Assembly (NCBI GenBank): GCA_027488195.1
Contig: JAIYCD010000125.1
Span: 1-36,777, forward strand
DNA length: 36,777 nt
Direction of reading: 5' to 3'
DNA from: Acetobacteraceae bacterium
GTDB taxonomy: Bacteria; Pseudomonadota; Alphaproteobacteria; Acetobacterales; Acetobacteraceae
This document shows positions 1 through 9,496 of this stretch, piece after piece; the stretch's first letter is position 1, and each line of letters starts with the position of its first letter. The notes under the pieces are model-generated. The model saw only the letters and a list, made by a program, of their open reading frames with translations. It had not been told where the DNA came from and made no database searches. A program made the translations under genes and the position numbers.

Positions 1-1
1 G

Positions 2-793
2 CGAATCGCGGTCGCCGGCGGCGGTGTGGCGGAAATCCTTTGCGCGCTCGGGCTGGAGGCAGGGCTTTGCGGCGTGGATTCCACGGCCGAGCATCCCGCG
101 CGGCTGCGCGCCCTGCCGCAACTCGGCTACCAGCGCGCACTCTCGGCCGAGGGCGTGCTCTCGCTCAGGCCCGACCTCCTCGTCCATGCGCATGAGGCCG
201 GGCCACCGGCCGTGCTGGCCCAGCTGCGGATGGCGGGACTGCCGATGCTGGCCGTGCCGCGGATCGCCGATGCCGATGGGCTGATCACGGCCGTCACGCA
301 GCTGGCCGACGCGCTGGCGGTGCCGGCCGCGCCTTTGGCGGTCGCGCTGCGGGCGGATTTCTCGGCACTGGCCGCCATGCTGCCGCGTGGTGCGCCGCCC
401 CGCGCGCTCTTCCTGCTTTCCGCGGGAAATGGGGCACCGCAAGCCTCCGGGCGCGGCACGGCGGCTGCGGCGATGTTCGACCTCGCCGCCATCCGCAACG
501 TGGTGCAGGGCTATGAGGGCTACCGGCCTCTCTCGCCCGAGGCGGCGCTGACATTGGGCGCGGATTGGCTGGTTGCGCCCCGGCACAGCGTGGAAGCGCG
601 CGGCGGTGCCGCCACCTTCCTGGCCCAGCCGCAACTGGCGCTGCTGCCCGCCGCCCGCGCCGGAAGGCTCTACACGCAGGACAGCCTCTATCTGCTGGGC
701 TTCGGCCCCCGCAGCGCCCATGCGGCGCGGGATCTGGCGGAGGCGCTGCATGGCGTGGCCTTGCCTCCACTGCCGGAGCGACCCTGGCTGTGA
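2..793 (+). CDS. hmuT: Haemin ABC transporter periplasmic binding protein (5' end cut off)
   Basis: Periplasmic haem-binding component of a haemin importer, passing haem to the permease and ATPase encoded next. The frame is open from base 2, so the start codon and signal peptide lie outside the window; about 263 residues are present. The first visible residues (IAVAGGGVAEILCALG) match the usual HmuT opening strand. They are followed by GVDSTAEHP, the hallmark LPQLGYQRALSAEGVLSLRPD and AGPPAVLAQLR. Near the C-terminus LYLLGFGPRSAHAARDLAEAL is also typical of the family. The TGA stop overlaps the GTG start of the permease gene (GTGA), indicating translational coupling. A cobalamin or siderophore receptor is less likely because the RALSAEGVLSLRPD block is characteristic of HmuT. 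Confidence 0.9.
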   Translation, partial: RIAVAGGGVAEILCALGLEAGLCGVDSTAEHPARLRALPQLGYQRALSAEGVLSLRPDLLVHAHEAGPPAVLAQLRMAGLPMLAVPRIADADGLITAVTQLADALAVPAAPLAVALRADFSALAAMLPRGAPPRALFLLSAGNGAPQASGRGTAAAAMFDLAAIRNVVQGYEGYRPLSPEAALTLGADWLVAPRHSVEARGGAATFLAQPQLALLPAARAGRLYTQDSLYLLGFGPRSAHAARDLAEALHGVALPPLPERPWL

Positions 794-1791
794 TCAACTG
801 GCGCTTGCCGGCCCTGGCCGGGATGACAGGATTGGTGCTCGCGCTGCTGCTGGGGGTGGGCGCGGTGCCGATCCCGCCCTGGCGGGTGGTGGGGGCGGTG
901 CTGGGTTCGGGCGTCGGTGCGGATGCGGCCATCCTTTGGGGCCTGCGGCTGCCGCGCACGCTGCTCGCAGCACTCGCAGGCGCGGCCCTGGGGCTTTCGG
1001 GCGCCGTCATGCAGGGGTTGTTCCGTAATCCCCTGGCCGATCCGGGCTTGCTCGGAGTCTCGGCCGGGGGCGCCTTTGGCGCGGTGACGATGATCGTGCT
1101 GCTGCTGCCGCAGGTCCCGCCCGGGCTGCGCCCGCATGCCGTGGCGCTGGCGGCCTTCACGGGCGCGCTGCTCGTCACAGCCCTCGTGCTGCTCCTCGCC
1201 CTGCGCGAGCGCCAGGTGGGTGTCGCCGGACTGCTGCTGGCCGGCATCGTGCTCAACGCCTTCGCCGGGGCCGGCACCTCGGCCATGATCTACGCGGCCG
1301 ACGACATGCAGCTGCGCGACGTCACCTTCTGGACCATGGGCTCGGCCGCCGGCGCCACCTGGACCGTGCTGGGGGCGACGCTGCTGGCGGCACTGCCCTT
1401 GCTGCTGGCAGCCCCGCTTCTCGCCCGCGGCCTGGATGCGCTGATCCTGGGCGAGCGCGAAGCCGCCAGCCTCGGCATCCGCGTGGAGTGGCTGAAATGG
1501 GGTGCCGTCGGGCTGGTCGCGCTCGCGGTTGGAGGCGCGGTGGCGGCGACGGGGCTGATCGGCTTCATCGGCATGGTGGCGCCCCATCTGGTGCGCCTCG
1601 CGGGGGGCGCGGGGCATCGCTGGGTGCTGCCCGCCTCGGCCCTGATCGGCGCGCTGCTGCTGGCCGCCGCCGATGGACTGGCGCGCACCGCCGTCGCCCC
1701 GGCCGAGCTGCCCATCGGGCTTGTCACGGCGCTGCTGGGCGCGCCGATCTTCCTCGCGCTGCTGCTGCGGGCGGAGGGGCCCGGGCGATGA
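790..1791 (+). CDS. hmuU: Haemin ABC transporter permease, FecCD family
   Basis: Inner-membrane permease of the haem importer, 333 aa, with about nine or ten hydrophobic segments. Family landmarks are RLPRTLLAALAGAALGLSGA near residue 50, NPLADPGLLGVSAGGAFGAV (the BtuC/FecCD signature) just after it, and GLIGFIGMVAPHLVRLAGG in the C-terminal third. The GTG start at 790 overlaps the hmuT stop; starting here gives the usual family length and a first hydrophobic segment right after the start. The frame stays open upstream, but that part lies inside hmuT. The stop overlaps the hmuV start (ATGA), so hmuTUV is one translation unit. The closest alternative is a siderophore permease, which the hmuT neighbour argues against. 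Confidence 0.92.
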   Translation: MINWRLPALAGMTGLVLALLLGVGAVPIPPWRVVGAVLGSGVGADAAILWGLRLPRTLLAALAGAALGLSGAVMQGLFRNPLADPGLLGVSAGGAFGAVTMIVLLLPQVPPGLRPHAVALAAFTGALLVTALVLLLALRERQVGVAGLLLAGIVLNAFAGAGTSAMIYAADDMQLRDVTFWTMGSAAGATWTVLGATLLAALPLLLAAPLLARGLDALILGEREAASLGIRVEWLKWGAVGLVALAVGGAVAATGLIGFIGMVAPHLVRLAGGAGHRWVLPASALIGALLLAAADGLARTAVAPAELPIGLVTALLGAPIFLALLLRAEGPGR

Positions 1792-2549
1792 CCATCCTCG
1801 CTGAACGACTGCGCGTCACCCGCGCCGGGCGCGTCCTGCTTGACCTGCCGCGCCTTGCGGTGGCCCCTGGCGAGGTGCTGGCGGTGCTGGGGGCGAATGG
1901 CGCAGGGAAATCCACCCTCCTGCGCTGCCTCTCGGGCGAGTTGCGGCCGGAAGCCGGAGCGGTCCGCCTGCTCGGCCGCCCCATCGCGCAATGGCCGGTG
2001 CGGGAGATGGCGCGGCACCGCGCCGTGATGCCGCAGGCGAGCAGCCTGGCCTTCCCGCTCCGCGCAAGGGACGTGGCGGCGCTTGGCCGGATCCCCTGGG
2101 GCGGCGGCGAGGTGGGGCTGGACGCGGCACTCGCCACGGCGGGCGCTGGGCATCTCGCACAGCGCTGGTACGGCACGCTCTCAGGCGGCGAGGCGCAGCG
2201 GGTGCAGCTGGCCCGCGTGCTGGCCCAACTGCATGGCACGCCGCCGGAGCGGAGCGCCCTGCTGCTCGACGAGCCGACCGCCAGCCTCGACCTGCGGCAT
2301 CAGCACCGCATCCTGGAGGCCGCGGCTGCCCGCGCCGCCGCCGGCGCCGCGGTGGTGATGGTGCTGCATGACCTGCACCTCGCGGCGCGCCACGCGACCC
2401 ATGTGCTCCTGCTGCGCGAGGGCGTGGCGCTCGCGGCCGGTCCCCTGTCGCAGATGCTGGATGCGGCGCTGCTCAGCAGCACCTATGGGGTCCGGCTGCG
2501 GCGCGTGCCGGACCCTGCGGGTGGCGCGGTGCTTTTCGTCTCGGGGTGA
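1788..2549 (+). CDS. hmuV: Haemin ABC transporter ATP-binding protein
   Basis: Cytoplasmic ATPase driving haem import through HmuTU; 253 aa, the usual HmuV length. Walker A is GANGAGKST at about residues 35-43, the Q-loop lies in MPQASSLAFP near 81-90, and the ABC signature LSGGE is at 131-135 followed by the typical AQRVQLARVLAQL. Walker B plus D-loop LLLDEPTASLD is at 158-168 and the switch histidine is in VMVLHDLH near 195. The insertion between signature and Walker B (HGTPPERSA) is characteristic of haemin ATPases. The ATG overlaps the hmuU stop by four bases. An 11-bp inverted repeat follows 5 bases after the stop and may end the operon transcript. Confidence 0.93.
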   Translation: MTILAERLRVTRAGRVLLDLPRLAVAPGEVLAVLGANGAGKSTLLRCLSGELRPEAGAVRLLGRPIAQWPVREMARHRAVMPQASSLAFPLRARDVAALGRIPWGGGEVGLDAALATAGAGHLAQRWYGTLSGGEAQRVQLARVLAQLHGTPPERSALLLDEPTASLDLRHQHRILEAAAARAAAGAAVVMVLHDLHLAARHATHVLLLREGVALAAGPLSQMLDAALLSSTYGVRLRRVPDPAGGAVLFVSG

Positions 2550-2554
2550 ATCGT

Positions 2555-2578
2555 GGCCCGGGTGGTTCCACCCGGGCC
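2555..2578 (+). terminator. Hairpin after hmuV
   Basis: Perfect 11-bp inverted repeat GGCCCGGGTGG-TT-CCACCCGGGCC starting 5 bases after the hmuV stop. There is no T-run behind it, so it is a terminator-like or mRNA-stabilising hairpin rather than a canonical intrinsic terminator. Confidence 0.5.
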
Positions 2579-2619
2579 GTTCCGCCCCTAGTTTGGCGAG
2601 AACCCCAGGAGAGAGACGG

Positions 2620-4932
<2,313 letters not shown>

Positions 4933-4935
4933 GAA

Positions 4936-5054
4936 CGAGGGGCGCTGCCCCTCGTGCTCCCCGGCAGGAAACCCAGTTTCCTGCACCTTCGACAAATAGG
5001 GGTGCAGGGAACCCGTTCCCTGCTGGGGGAGCGCGAGGGGGCAAGGCCCCCTCG
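4936..5054. repeat. Nested-hairpin extragenic repeat (large imperfect inverted repeat)
   Basis: Four perfect small hairpins in mirror order: CGAGGGGC/GCCCCTCG (4936-4954), CAGGAAAC/GTTTCCTG (4965-4983), CAGGGAAC/GTTCCCTG (5005-5022) and CGAGGGGGC/GCCCCCTCG (5034-5054). The left half (4936-4987) is also nearly the reverse complement of the right half (5001-5054), with GTGCTCCCC answered by GGGGGAGCGC. The unit could therefore fold as one long arm or as four short ones. It resembles REP/BIME-type or small MITE-like extragenic elements. It ends two bases before the ribosome-binding site of the SPFH gene. No second copy was seen in this window. Confidence 0.8.
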
Positions 5055-5067
5055 CAGGAGACCACCC

Positions 5068-5985
5068 ATGGAATTGCTCATCCTCGTCGGCGTCATCCTG
5101 CTCGTCGCCATCGTCGCCATCATGATGGGCGTGCGCACCGTGCCCCAGGGCCAGGTCTGGACGGTGGAGCGCTTCGGGCGCTTCACCCGCACGCTCGACC
5201 CCGGCCTCGGCCTCATCATCCCGCTGGTGGACCGCATCGGCCACCGCATGGTGATCCAGGAGACCGTCCTCGACATCCCTGAGCAGGCCGTGATCACAAA
5301 GGACAATGCCGCGGTCCTGGTGGATGGCATCGTCTATTACCGCGTGATGGATGTTGTGAAGGCGGCCTACCAGGTGGCGGGCCTCGCCAATGCGCTGGAA
5401 GCGCTGGCCATGACCAATCTGCGCAGCGTCATCGGCTCCATGACCTTCGACGAGACGCTGAGCAAGCGCGACGAGATCTCCCGCCAGCTGATGACCGTGC
5501 TGGACGCCGCGACCGACCCATGGGGCGTGAAGGTCACCCGCGTCGAACTCCGCAAGGTGGAGCCGCCCGCCAACCTGGTCGAGGCGATGAACCTGCAGAT
5601 GACCGCCGAGCGCCGCCGCCGCGCCGTGGTCGCCGAGGCCGAGGGCAAGCGCGAAGCCGTGGTGCTCGAAGCCCAGGGCCGCAAGGAAGCCGCCGACCTC
5701 GACGCCCAGGCGCGCGAACGCCTGGCCGAGGCCGAGGCCAGGGCCGTGACCTCGGTGGCGCAGGCCTCCGAGGGCGCCGGCAACGCGGCACTCAGCTATT
5801 TCGTGGCGGAGAAATACATCAAGGCGCTGGAGGCGCTGGCCGCCAACCCTTCCACCAAGACGCTGATCATGCCGATGGAGACCGCCTCCATGGCCGGGCA
5901 GATCGCGCAGGTGATGGCGGTGCTGGCCGCGAACAACCCGCCGCCCGAGCCCGCGCCCGCGCCGCCCCGGCGCTACCCCGCATGA
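5068..5985 (+). CDS. SPFH/Band 7 (stomatin-like, QmcA-type) membrane protein
   Basis: Membrane-anchored SPFH protein of 305 aa. It has one N-terminal transmembrane helix (about residues 2-22), then the Band 7 domain beginning TVPQGQVWTVERFGRFTRTL and containing the conserved AVITKDNAAVLVDGIVYYRV near 75-95. A charged coiled-coil follows (about 175-235, rich in AEAE and REA), then an Ala/Pro-rich tail. Such proteins organise membrane microdomains and protease access. The ATG at 5068 has AGGAG 8 bases upstream, and the frame upstream of it lies in the hairpin repeat. The stop overlaps the start of the NfeD gene, the classical SPFH/NfeD pairing. Confidence 0.92.
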   Translation: MELLILVGVILLVAIVAIMMGVRTVPQGQVWTVERFGRFTRTLDPGLGLIIPLVDRIGHRMVIQETVLDIPEQAVITKDNAAVLVDGIVYYRVMDVVKAAYQVAGLANALEALAMTNLRSVIGSMTFDETLSKRDEISRQLMTVLDAATDPWGVKVTRVELRKVEPPANLVEAMNLQMTAERRRRAVVAEAEGKREAVVLEAQGRKEAADLDAQARERLAEAEARAVTSVAQASEGAGNAALSYFVAEKYIKALEALAANPSTKTLIMPMETASMAGQIAQVMAVLAANNPPPEPAPAPPRRYPA

Positions 5986-6416
5986 ACTGGGAGATCCTCG
6001 CCATCCTGGCCCTGGTACTGCTGGGGCTGGAGATGCTGACGCCCTTCACCGTCTTCCTGTGGATGGCGATCGGCGCGGCGGCGGCGGCGGGCGCCTCCTG
6101 GCACGGCATTGCCTGGCCTGGGCAGCTGGGCGTGTTCCTGCTCGGCGCCTCGGGCAGCATCGCCACCTATTTCCTGAAGCGGCCCAAGCCGCGCGGGCCG
6201 GACGTCTCTGCGCCGGGCGGCGTGCTGACGGGGCTGCAAGGCGTCGCCCTCGGCGAGCTTTCGCCCCAGGGCCGCGTGCAGGTGGCCGATGGCAGCTGGC
6301 ATGCACGGACGGCCGATGGTGGCACCATCGCCGATGGCGCCGCCATCGAGGTGACAGGTCATGATGGCGCGACGCTGCTCGTGCGCGCGCTGGAGAGGCC
6401 CCCTACCCCGCCGTAA
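5982..6416 (+). CDS. NfeD family membrane protein (short form)
   Basis: Partner of the upstream SPFH protein; 144 aa. Two or three hydrophobic segments occupy residues 1-65 (ILAILALVLLGLEMLTPFTV and following), then a C-terminal OB-fold domain starting near GLQGVALGELSPQGRVQVADG and ending with the usual VTGHDGATLLVRAL. It lacks the ClpP-like protease domain of long NfeD proteins. Its ATG overlaps the SPFH stop (ATGA), so the two are co-translated. The 3' end overlaps the convergent Bug gene by 14 bases. Confidence 0.9.
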   Translation: MNWEILAILALVLLGLEMLTPFTVFLWMAIGAAAAAGASWHGIAWPGQLGVFLLGASGSIATYFLKRPKPRGPDVSAPGGVLTGLQGVALGELSPQGRVQVADGSWHARTADGGTIADGAAIEVTGHDGATLLVRALERPPTPP

Positions 6417-7377
6417 TGCCAAGCGCGCGGATCATGCCGCCCACCTGCGCCACATCCCGCTGGACGAAAGCGGTGAATTCCGCGGGGGCCAGAGGCGTCG
6501 GCGCGATGGCATGCTCCAGCAGGCGCGGACGCACCTGATCGCTGCGCAGCGCCACCAGCGTCTCGGCATTCAGCCGCTCGACGATGGGGGATGGCAGATT
6601 GGCGGGCCCTGAGATGCCCACCCAGTTCAGCACGACCACCGTGGGGAAGCCCAGTTCCGGCATGGCGGGCAGGCCGGGCGCCATCGGGTTGCGCTCGGCC
6701 GCACTGACCGCAAGGCCACGCAGGCGGCCCGCCGCGAAATGCTCCAGATATTGCGGCATGGTGTCGAAGGCGAGCGGCACCTGGCCGTTCAGCAGGTCCG
6801 GCAGGAGGGGCGCGCTGCCGCGATAGGGCACATGGGTCAGTTCCACATTGGCCGCGCGCTGGAACATCTCGCCATAGATGTGGCCAACCGAGCCGGCGCC
6901 CGAGCTGCCGAAGCTGGGCGGGGTTCGCTGCGCGCGGATCCAGGTGATGAGGGAGGGCAGGTCCGTCGCGGGGATGAAGCGCGGATTGACCACGATCGCC
7001 GCCGGGGCGGCGCCGATATAGGTGATATGGGTGAAGCTGCGCACCGGATCATACCCGGCCTGCGGATAAAGCGGGGGCGAGGTCGTGATGGGCGCGGTGT
7101 TGGACAGGAACAGCGTGTAGCCATCGGCCGGCTGCTGCGCGACATGCAGGGCGGAGAGCGTGCCGCCCGCGCCGGGCCGGTTGTCCACCACGAAGCGCTG
7201 GTTGAAGGCGGCCGAGTAATGCTCGGCCAGAAGACGCGCCGTGATGTCCGAGGAACCGCCTGGCGGGAAGGAGACGACGATCCGCACCGGCCGCGTGGGC
7301 CAGACGGCCTGGGCGCGGGCCTGCACAGCGGGCAGGCAGAGCGGTGCCACGAGCAAGGGCAATTGACGACGACGCAT
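6403..7377 (-). CDS. Bug/TctC-family solute-binding receptor
   Basis: Periplasmic binding protein of the tripartite tricarboxylate transporter type, 324 aa. A signal peptide covers about residues 1-23 (MRRRQLPLLVAPLCLP, ending AQA). The family blocks are SFPPGGSSDITARLLAE, DNRPGAGGTLSALHVA, ADGYTLFLSN and HVPYRGSAPLLPDLL. The ATG at 7377 has GGAGG 8 bases upstream; an in-frame ATG at 7395 would place that site inside the gene, so it is rejected. It is the last gene of a minus-strand operon, 47 bases after the racemase-like gene. No TctA/TctB membrane genes are nearby. The ligand is unknown; the neighbours suggest a carboxylate. Confidence 0.92.
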   Translation of the reverse strand: MRRRQLPLLVAPLCLPAVQARAQAVWPTRPVRIVVSFPPGGSSDITARLLAEHYSAAFNQRFVVDNRPGAGGTLSALHVAQQPADGYTLFLSNTAPITTSPPLYPQAGYDPVRSFTHITYIGAAPAAIVVNPRFIPATDLPSLITWIRAQRTPPSFGSSGAGSVGHIYGEMFQRAANVELTHVPYRGSAPLLPDLLNGQVPLAFDTMPQYLEHFAAGRLRGLAVSAAERNPMAPGLPAMPELGFPTVVVLNWVGISGPANLPSPIVERLNAETLVALRSDQVRPRLLEHAIAPTPLAPAEFTAFVQRDVAQVGGMIRALGITAG

Positions 7378-7424
7378 GGGCCAAACCTCCATCAACGGAG
7401 GAGCCGTGCATCAATCATGCCGCA

Positions 7425-8093
7425 TTACGCATCCATCATCTGCAGCGCCGCGCGCAGCCCGAGCAGCGTTGCGTCCCAGACGGGCTTGCCCGCGCATTCC
7501 TCGCCGATCAGCGGAACCGGGTAGTTGGTGCACCAGCCCAGCAGCAGGTCGCAATGCGGCGCCACGCGCGCGGCCTGAGCCGCGATCACCTCGCGCGGGG
7601 TCGCGGCGTAGGAGAGGTTGTCCGAGAGGCCCAGATGGTCCTCGGCCGAGACTGCCCAGCCGCGCGCGGCGAAGGCGGCGATGAGCTTGGCCTGGTAGGC
7701 GTCATTATAGGGTGTGATCAGCCCGATCCGGGTGGCCCCCCGCGCCGCCAGCGCCGCTTCGAGCGCGAGGCCCGAGGTGGTGGCGGGAATGCCCGTCGCC
7801 GCCGTGATCCGCCGTGCCAGGTCCCGGTCGTGATCGAGGCCAATGGCGCCGCCCTTGCTGCCATTCCACAGGATCACGCCGGGCTTCGCGTGGCTCAGCA
7901 ACTCGGCGGCGCGGAGCATGCCGTCCAGGTCGTAGCTGTCGGGAAACGGGTCGCTCGTGCCATGCACCGGAATGCGCGCGAAGATGGGCAGCACGCCCGG
8001 CACATCGCGCAACGCCGCCTGCGTCACCGCCTCCACCACCGTATTGCCGGAGGGGGTGATGGTACCGAGCACCTTGGGGCCGCTGAGGATCAT
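7425..8093 (-). CDS. Asp/Glu racemase superfamily protein (maleate isomerase / arylmalonate decarboxylase-like)
   Basis: Cytoplasmic enzyme of 222 aa. The opening KVLGTITPSGNTVVE and the middle block TSGLALEAALAARGATRIGLITPY are typical of the maleate cis-trans isomerase/arylmalonate decarboxylase group. These enzymes normally use two opposed cysteines. Here the second is present (C188, in LLLGWCTNYP) but the first position reads WNGSKGG with N77 instead of Cys. Single-cysteine members include arylmalonate decarboxylase, so decarboxylation or a new reaction is possible. The ATG at 8093 overlaps the stop of the PhoX-like gene (ATGA), which fixes the start over the longer frame. The downstream receptor may supply its substrate. 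Confidence 0.85.
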   Translation of the reverse strand: MILSGPKVLGTITPSGNTVVEAVTQAALRDVPGVLPIFARIPVHGTSDPFPDSYDLDGMLRAAELLSHAKPGVILWNGSKGGAIGLDHDRDLARRITAATGIPATTSGLALEAALAARGATRIGLITPYNDAYQAKLIAAFAARGWAVSAEDHLGLSDNLSYAATPREVIAAQAARVAPHCDLLLGWCTNYPVPLIGEECAGKPVWDATLLGLRAALQMMDA

Positions 8094-9496
8094 CGAGCGA
8101 GCGACAGCAGCGCGGAGCGCGGCGGCATCCCGGCCTCGAATTCCGGCCAACGGGTGGAAGGGCGGTTGAAGGTCGCGCCGGGCTCGGCACCCGGCCGTCG
8201 CGCTACGGTGAAGATGGTGCCGCCATCAGGCGAGGCAACGGCATTGCCGATGCCCGCCGCCCGCGCCGCGCCATAGAGCGCCGTCACGCTGCCGCCCTCC
8301 ACCGCCCAGAGCGTCTGCGCGCGTGCGCCGACCGGCCCCCCCGTATCGGTGCCGATCAGCAGCCGCCCGCGCGCATCGGCCGTCGCCGTCTGCACCGCGC
8401 CGAGCCCCTGCGTGTTGATCATGGTGCCAGCCATGCCGGGCGAAGCGGGGTCGCCGCCATCAGGGACAAAGCCCAGCACGCCGAAGCCGCCGGTCATGAG
8501 CAGGCGGTTGCCGCGCGGGTCCCAGGAAAGGCTGGACGGCGCATCGAAGGCCATGCCGCCCGCGGCGCGCGCCGCATCGACGGGGTTGGCGGCCGCGCCC
8601 TCGGGCAGCGCCACCCAGGCGATGCGCGCATTCTGCAATTGCGCGACGCTGAGCGTGCCGCGGTCCAGCGCATCGGCATCCCGCGCCGGGCCCGCGGAGA
8701 CGAAGCGGAAGAGGTAACCCCCGGCGCCGCGCTCGGCCACAAAGACCACCGCCTGGCCGCCGCGCGCCTGTGCCGCCGCCGCATCCGCCTTGCCGAAGCG
8801 GCCGAGCGCCGTGCGTTTTACCGGGATGGATTGCGGGTCGAGCGGATCAAGCTCGACCAGCCAGCCGAAGCCCTCGCCGCGCTGGAAGCGGCGATCGAGC
8901 CCGCCCAGGCGGTTGGACCACAGCGCCGGATCGCCCTCGGCCAGCAGCAGCGAGGCCCAGGGCGTCGCCGCCCCCCCATTGATGCCGAGCACGCCCTGCA
9001 CCGAGGAACCGGCCTGCTCGGCCAGCGGCCCGGAGACGCGGCAAAGGGTGGAGGCCGTGAGCCGGCGCGACTGGAAGCCGCCATCCACCACGATCCAGCG
9101 TCCGCCCTGGAGTTCCAGGTTGAGCAGCGAGGCGCCCTGCATCTGCGCGGCGACGGCCGGCCGGTCGAGCCCGCCGGGGAAGGCCATCGCGGCCTCCACC
9201 GTCGGGTGCGCGATGGCGAGGACGGCGCGCGTCACGCCATCGGCCGCCATGGGCGGAACGACCTGGGCGGCGATCCGCGCATCCCAGCCGAATTGGGCCG
9301 AGGCGCCCTCGGCATCCACAGTGGCCGGGTCGAATGGCGGCGCGTCGAAGGTCACGCGGTCGCCCCAGCGGATCAGCACGCCACGGCGAAGGCCCGGGCC
9401 CACCGTATCGTCCTGCTTCACCGGCGGCGCCGTCTGCGCGGCGGCCACCGCCGGGAGAAGCGCGGGCGTGGCCAGAAGAGCGCGGCGGCGGATCAT
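8090..9496 (-). CDS. PhoX/DUF839-like secreted protein (short form)
   Basis: Predicted exported protein, 468 aa, with an arginine-led signal peptide (MIRRRALLATPALLPAVAAA, cleavage near AAA-QT) compatible with Tat or Sec. PhoX-family landmarks are GEGFGWLVELDP, the block ending KRTALGRFGKADA, and AVVFVAERGAGGYLFRFVS. PhoX proteins are Ca/Fe alkaline phosphatases with a beta-propeller and usually exceed 550 residues. This one is shorter, and its equivalent of the LTNN segment is reduced to APSSLSWDPRGNRLLMTGG, so phosphatase activity is uncertain. The ATG overlaps the stop of the molybdoenzyme gene and the stop overlaps the racemase start, placing it in the middle of a coupled operon. Its role beside a molybdoenzyme is not obvious. 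Confidence 0.8.
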   Translation of the reverse strand: MIRRRALLATPALLPAVAAAQTAPPVKQDDTVGPGLRRGVLIRWGDRVTFDAPPFDPATVDAEGASAQFGWDARIAAQVVPPMAADGVTRAVLAIAHPTVEAAMAFPGGLDRPAVAAQMQGASLLNLELQGGRWIVVDGGFQSRRLTASTLCRVSGPLAEQAGSSVQGVLGINGGAATPWASLLLAEGDPALWSNRLGGLDRRFQRGEGFGWLVELDPLDPQSIPVKRTALGRFGKADAAAAQARGGQAVVFVAERGAGGYLFRFVSAGPARDADALDRGTLSVAQLQNARIAWVALPEGAAANPVDAARAAGGMAFDAPSSLSWDPRGNRLLMTGGFGVLGFVPDGGDPASPGMAGTMINTQGLGAVQTATADARGRLLIGTDTGGPVGARAQTLWAVEGGSVTALYGAARAAGIGNAVASPDGGTIFTVARRPGAEPGATFNRPSTRWPEFEAGMPPRSALLSLAR

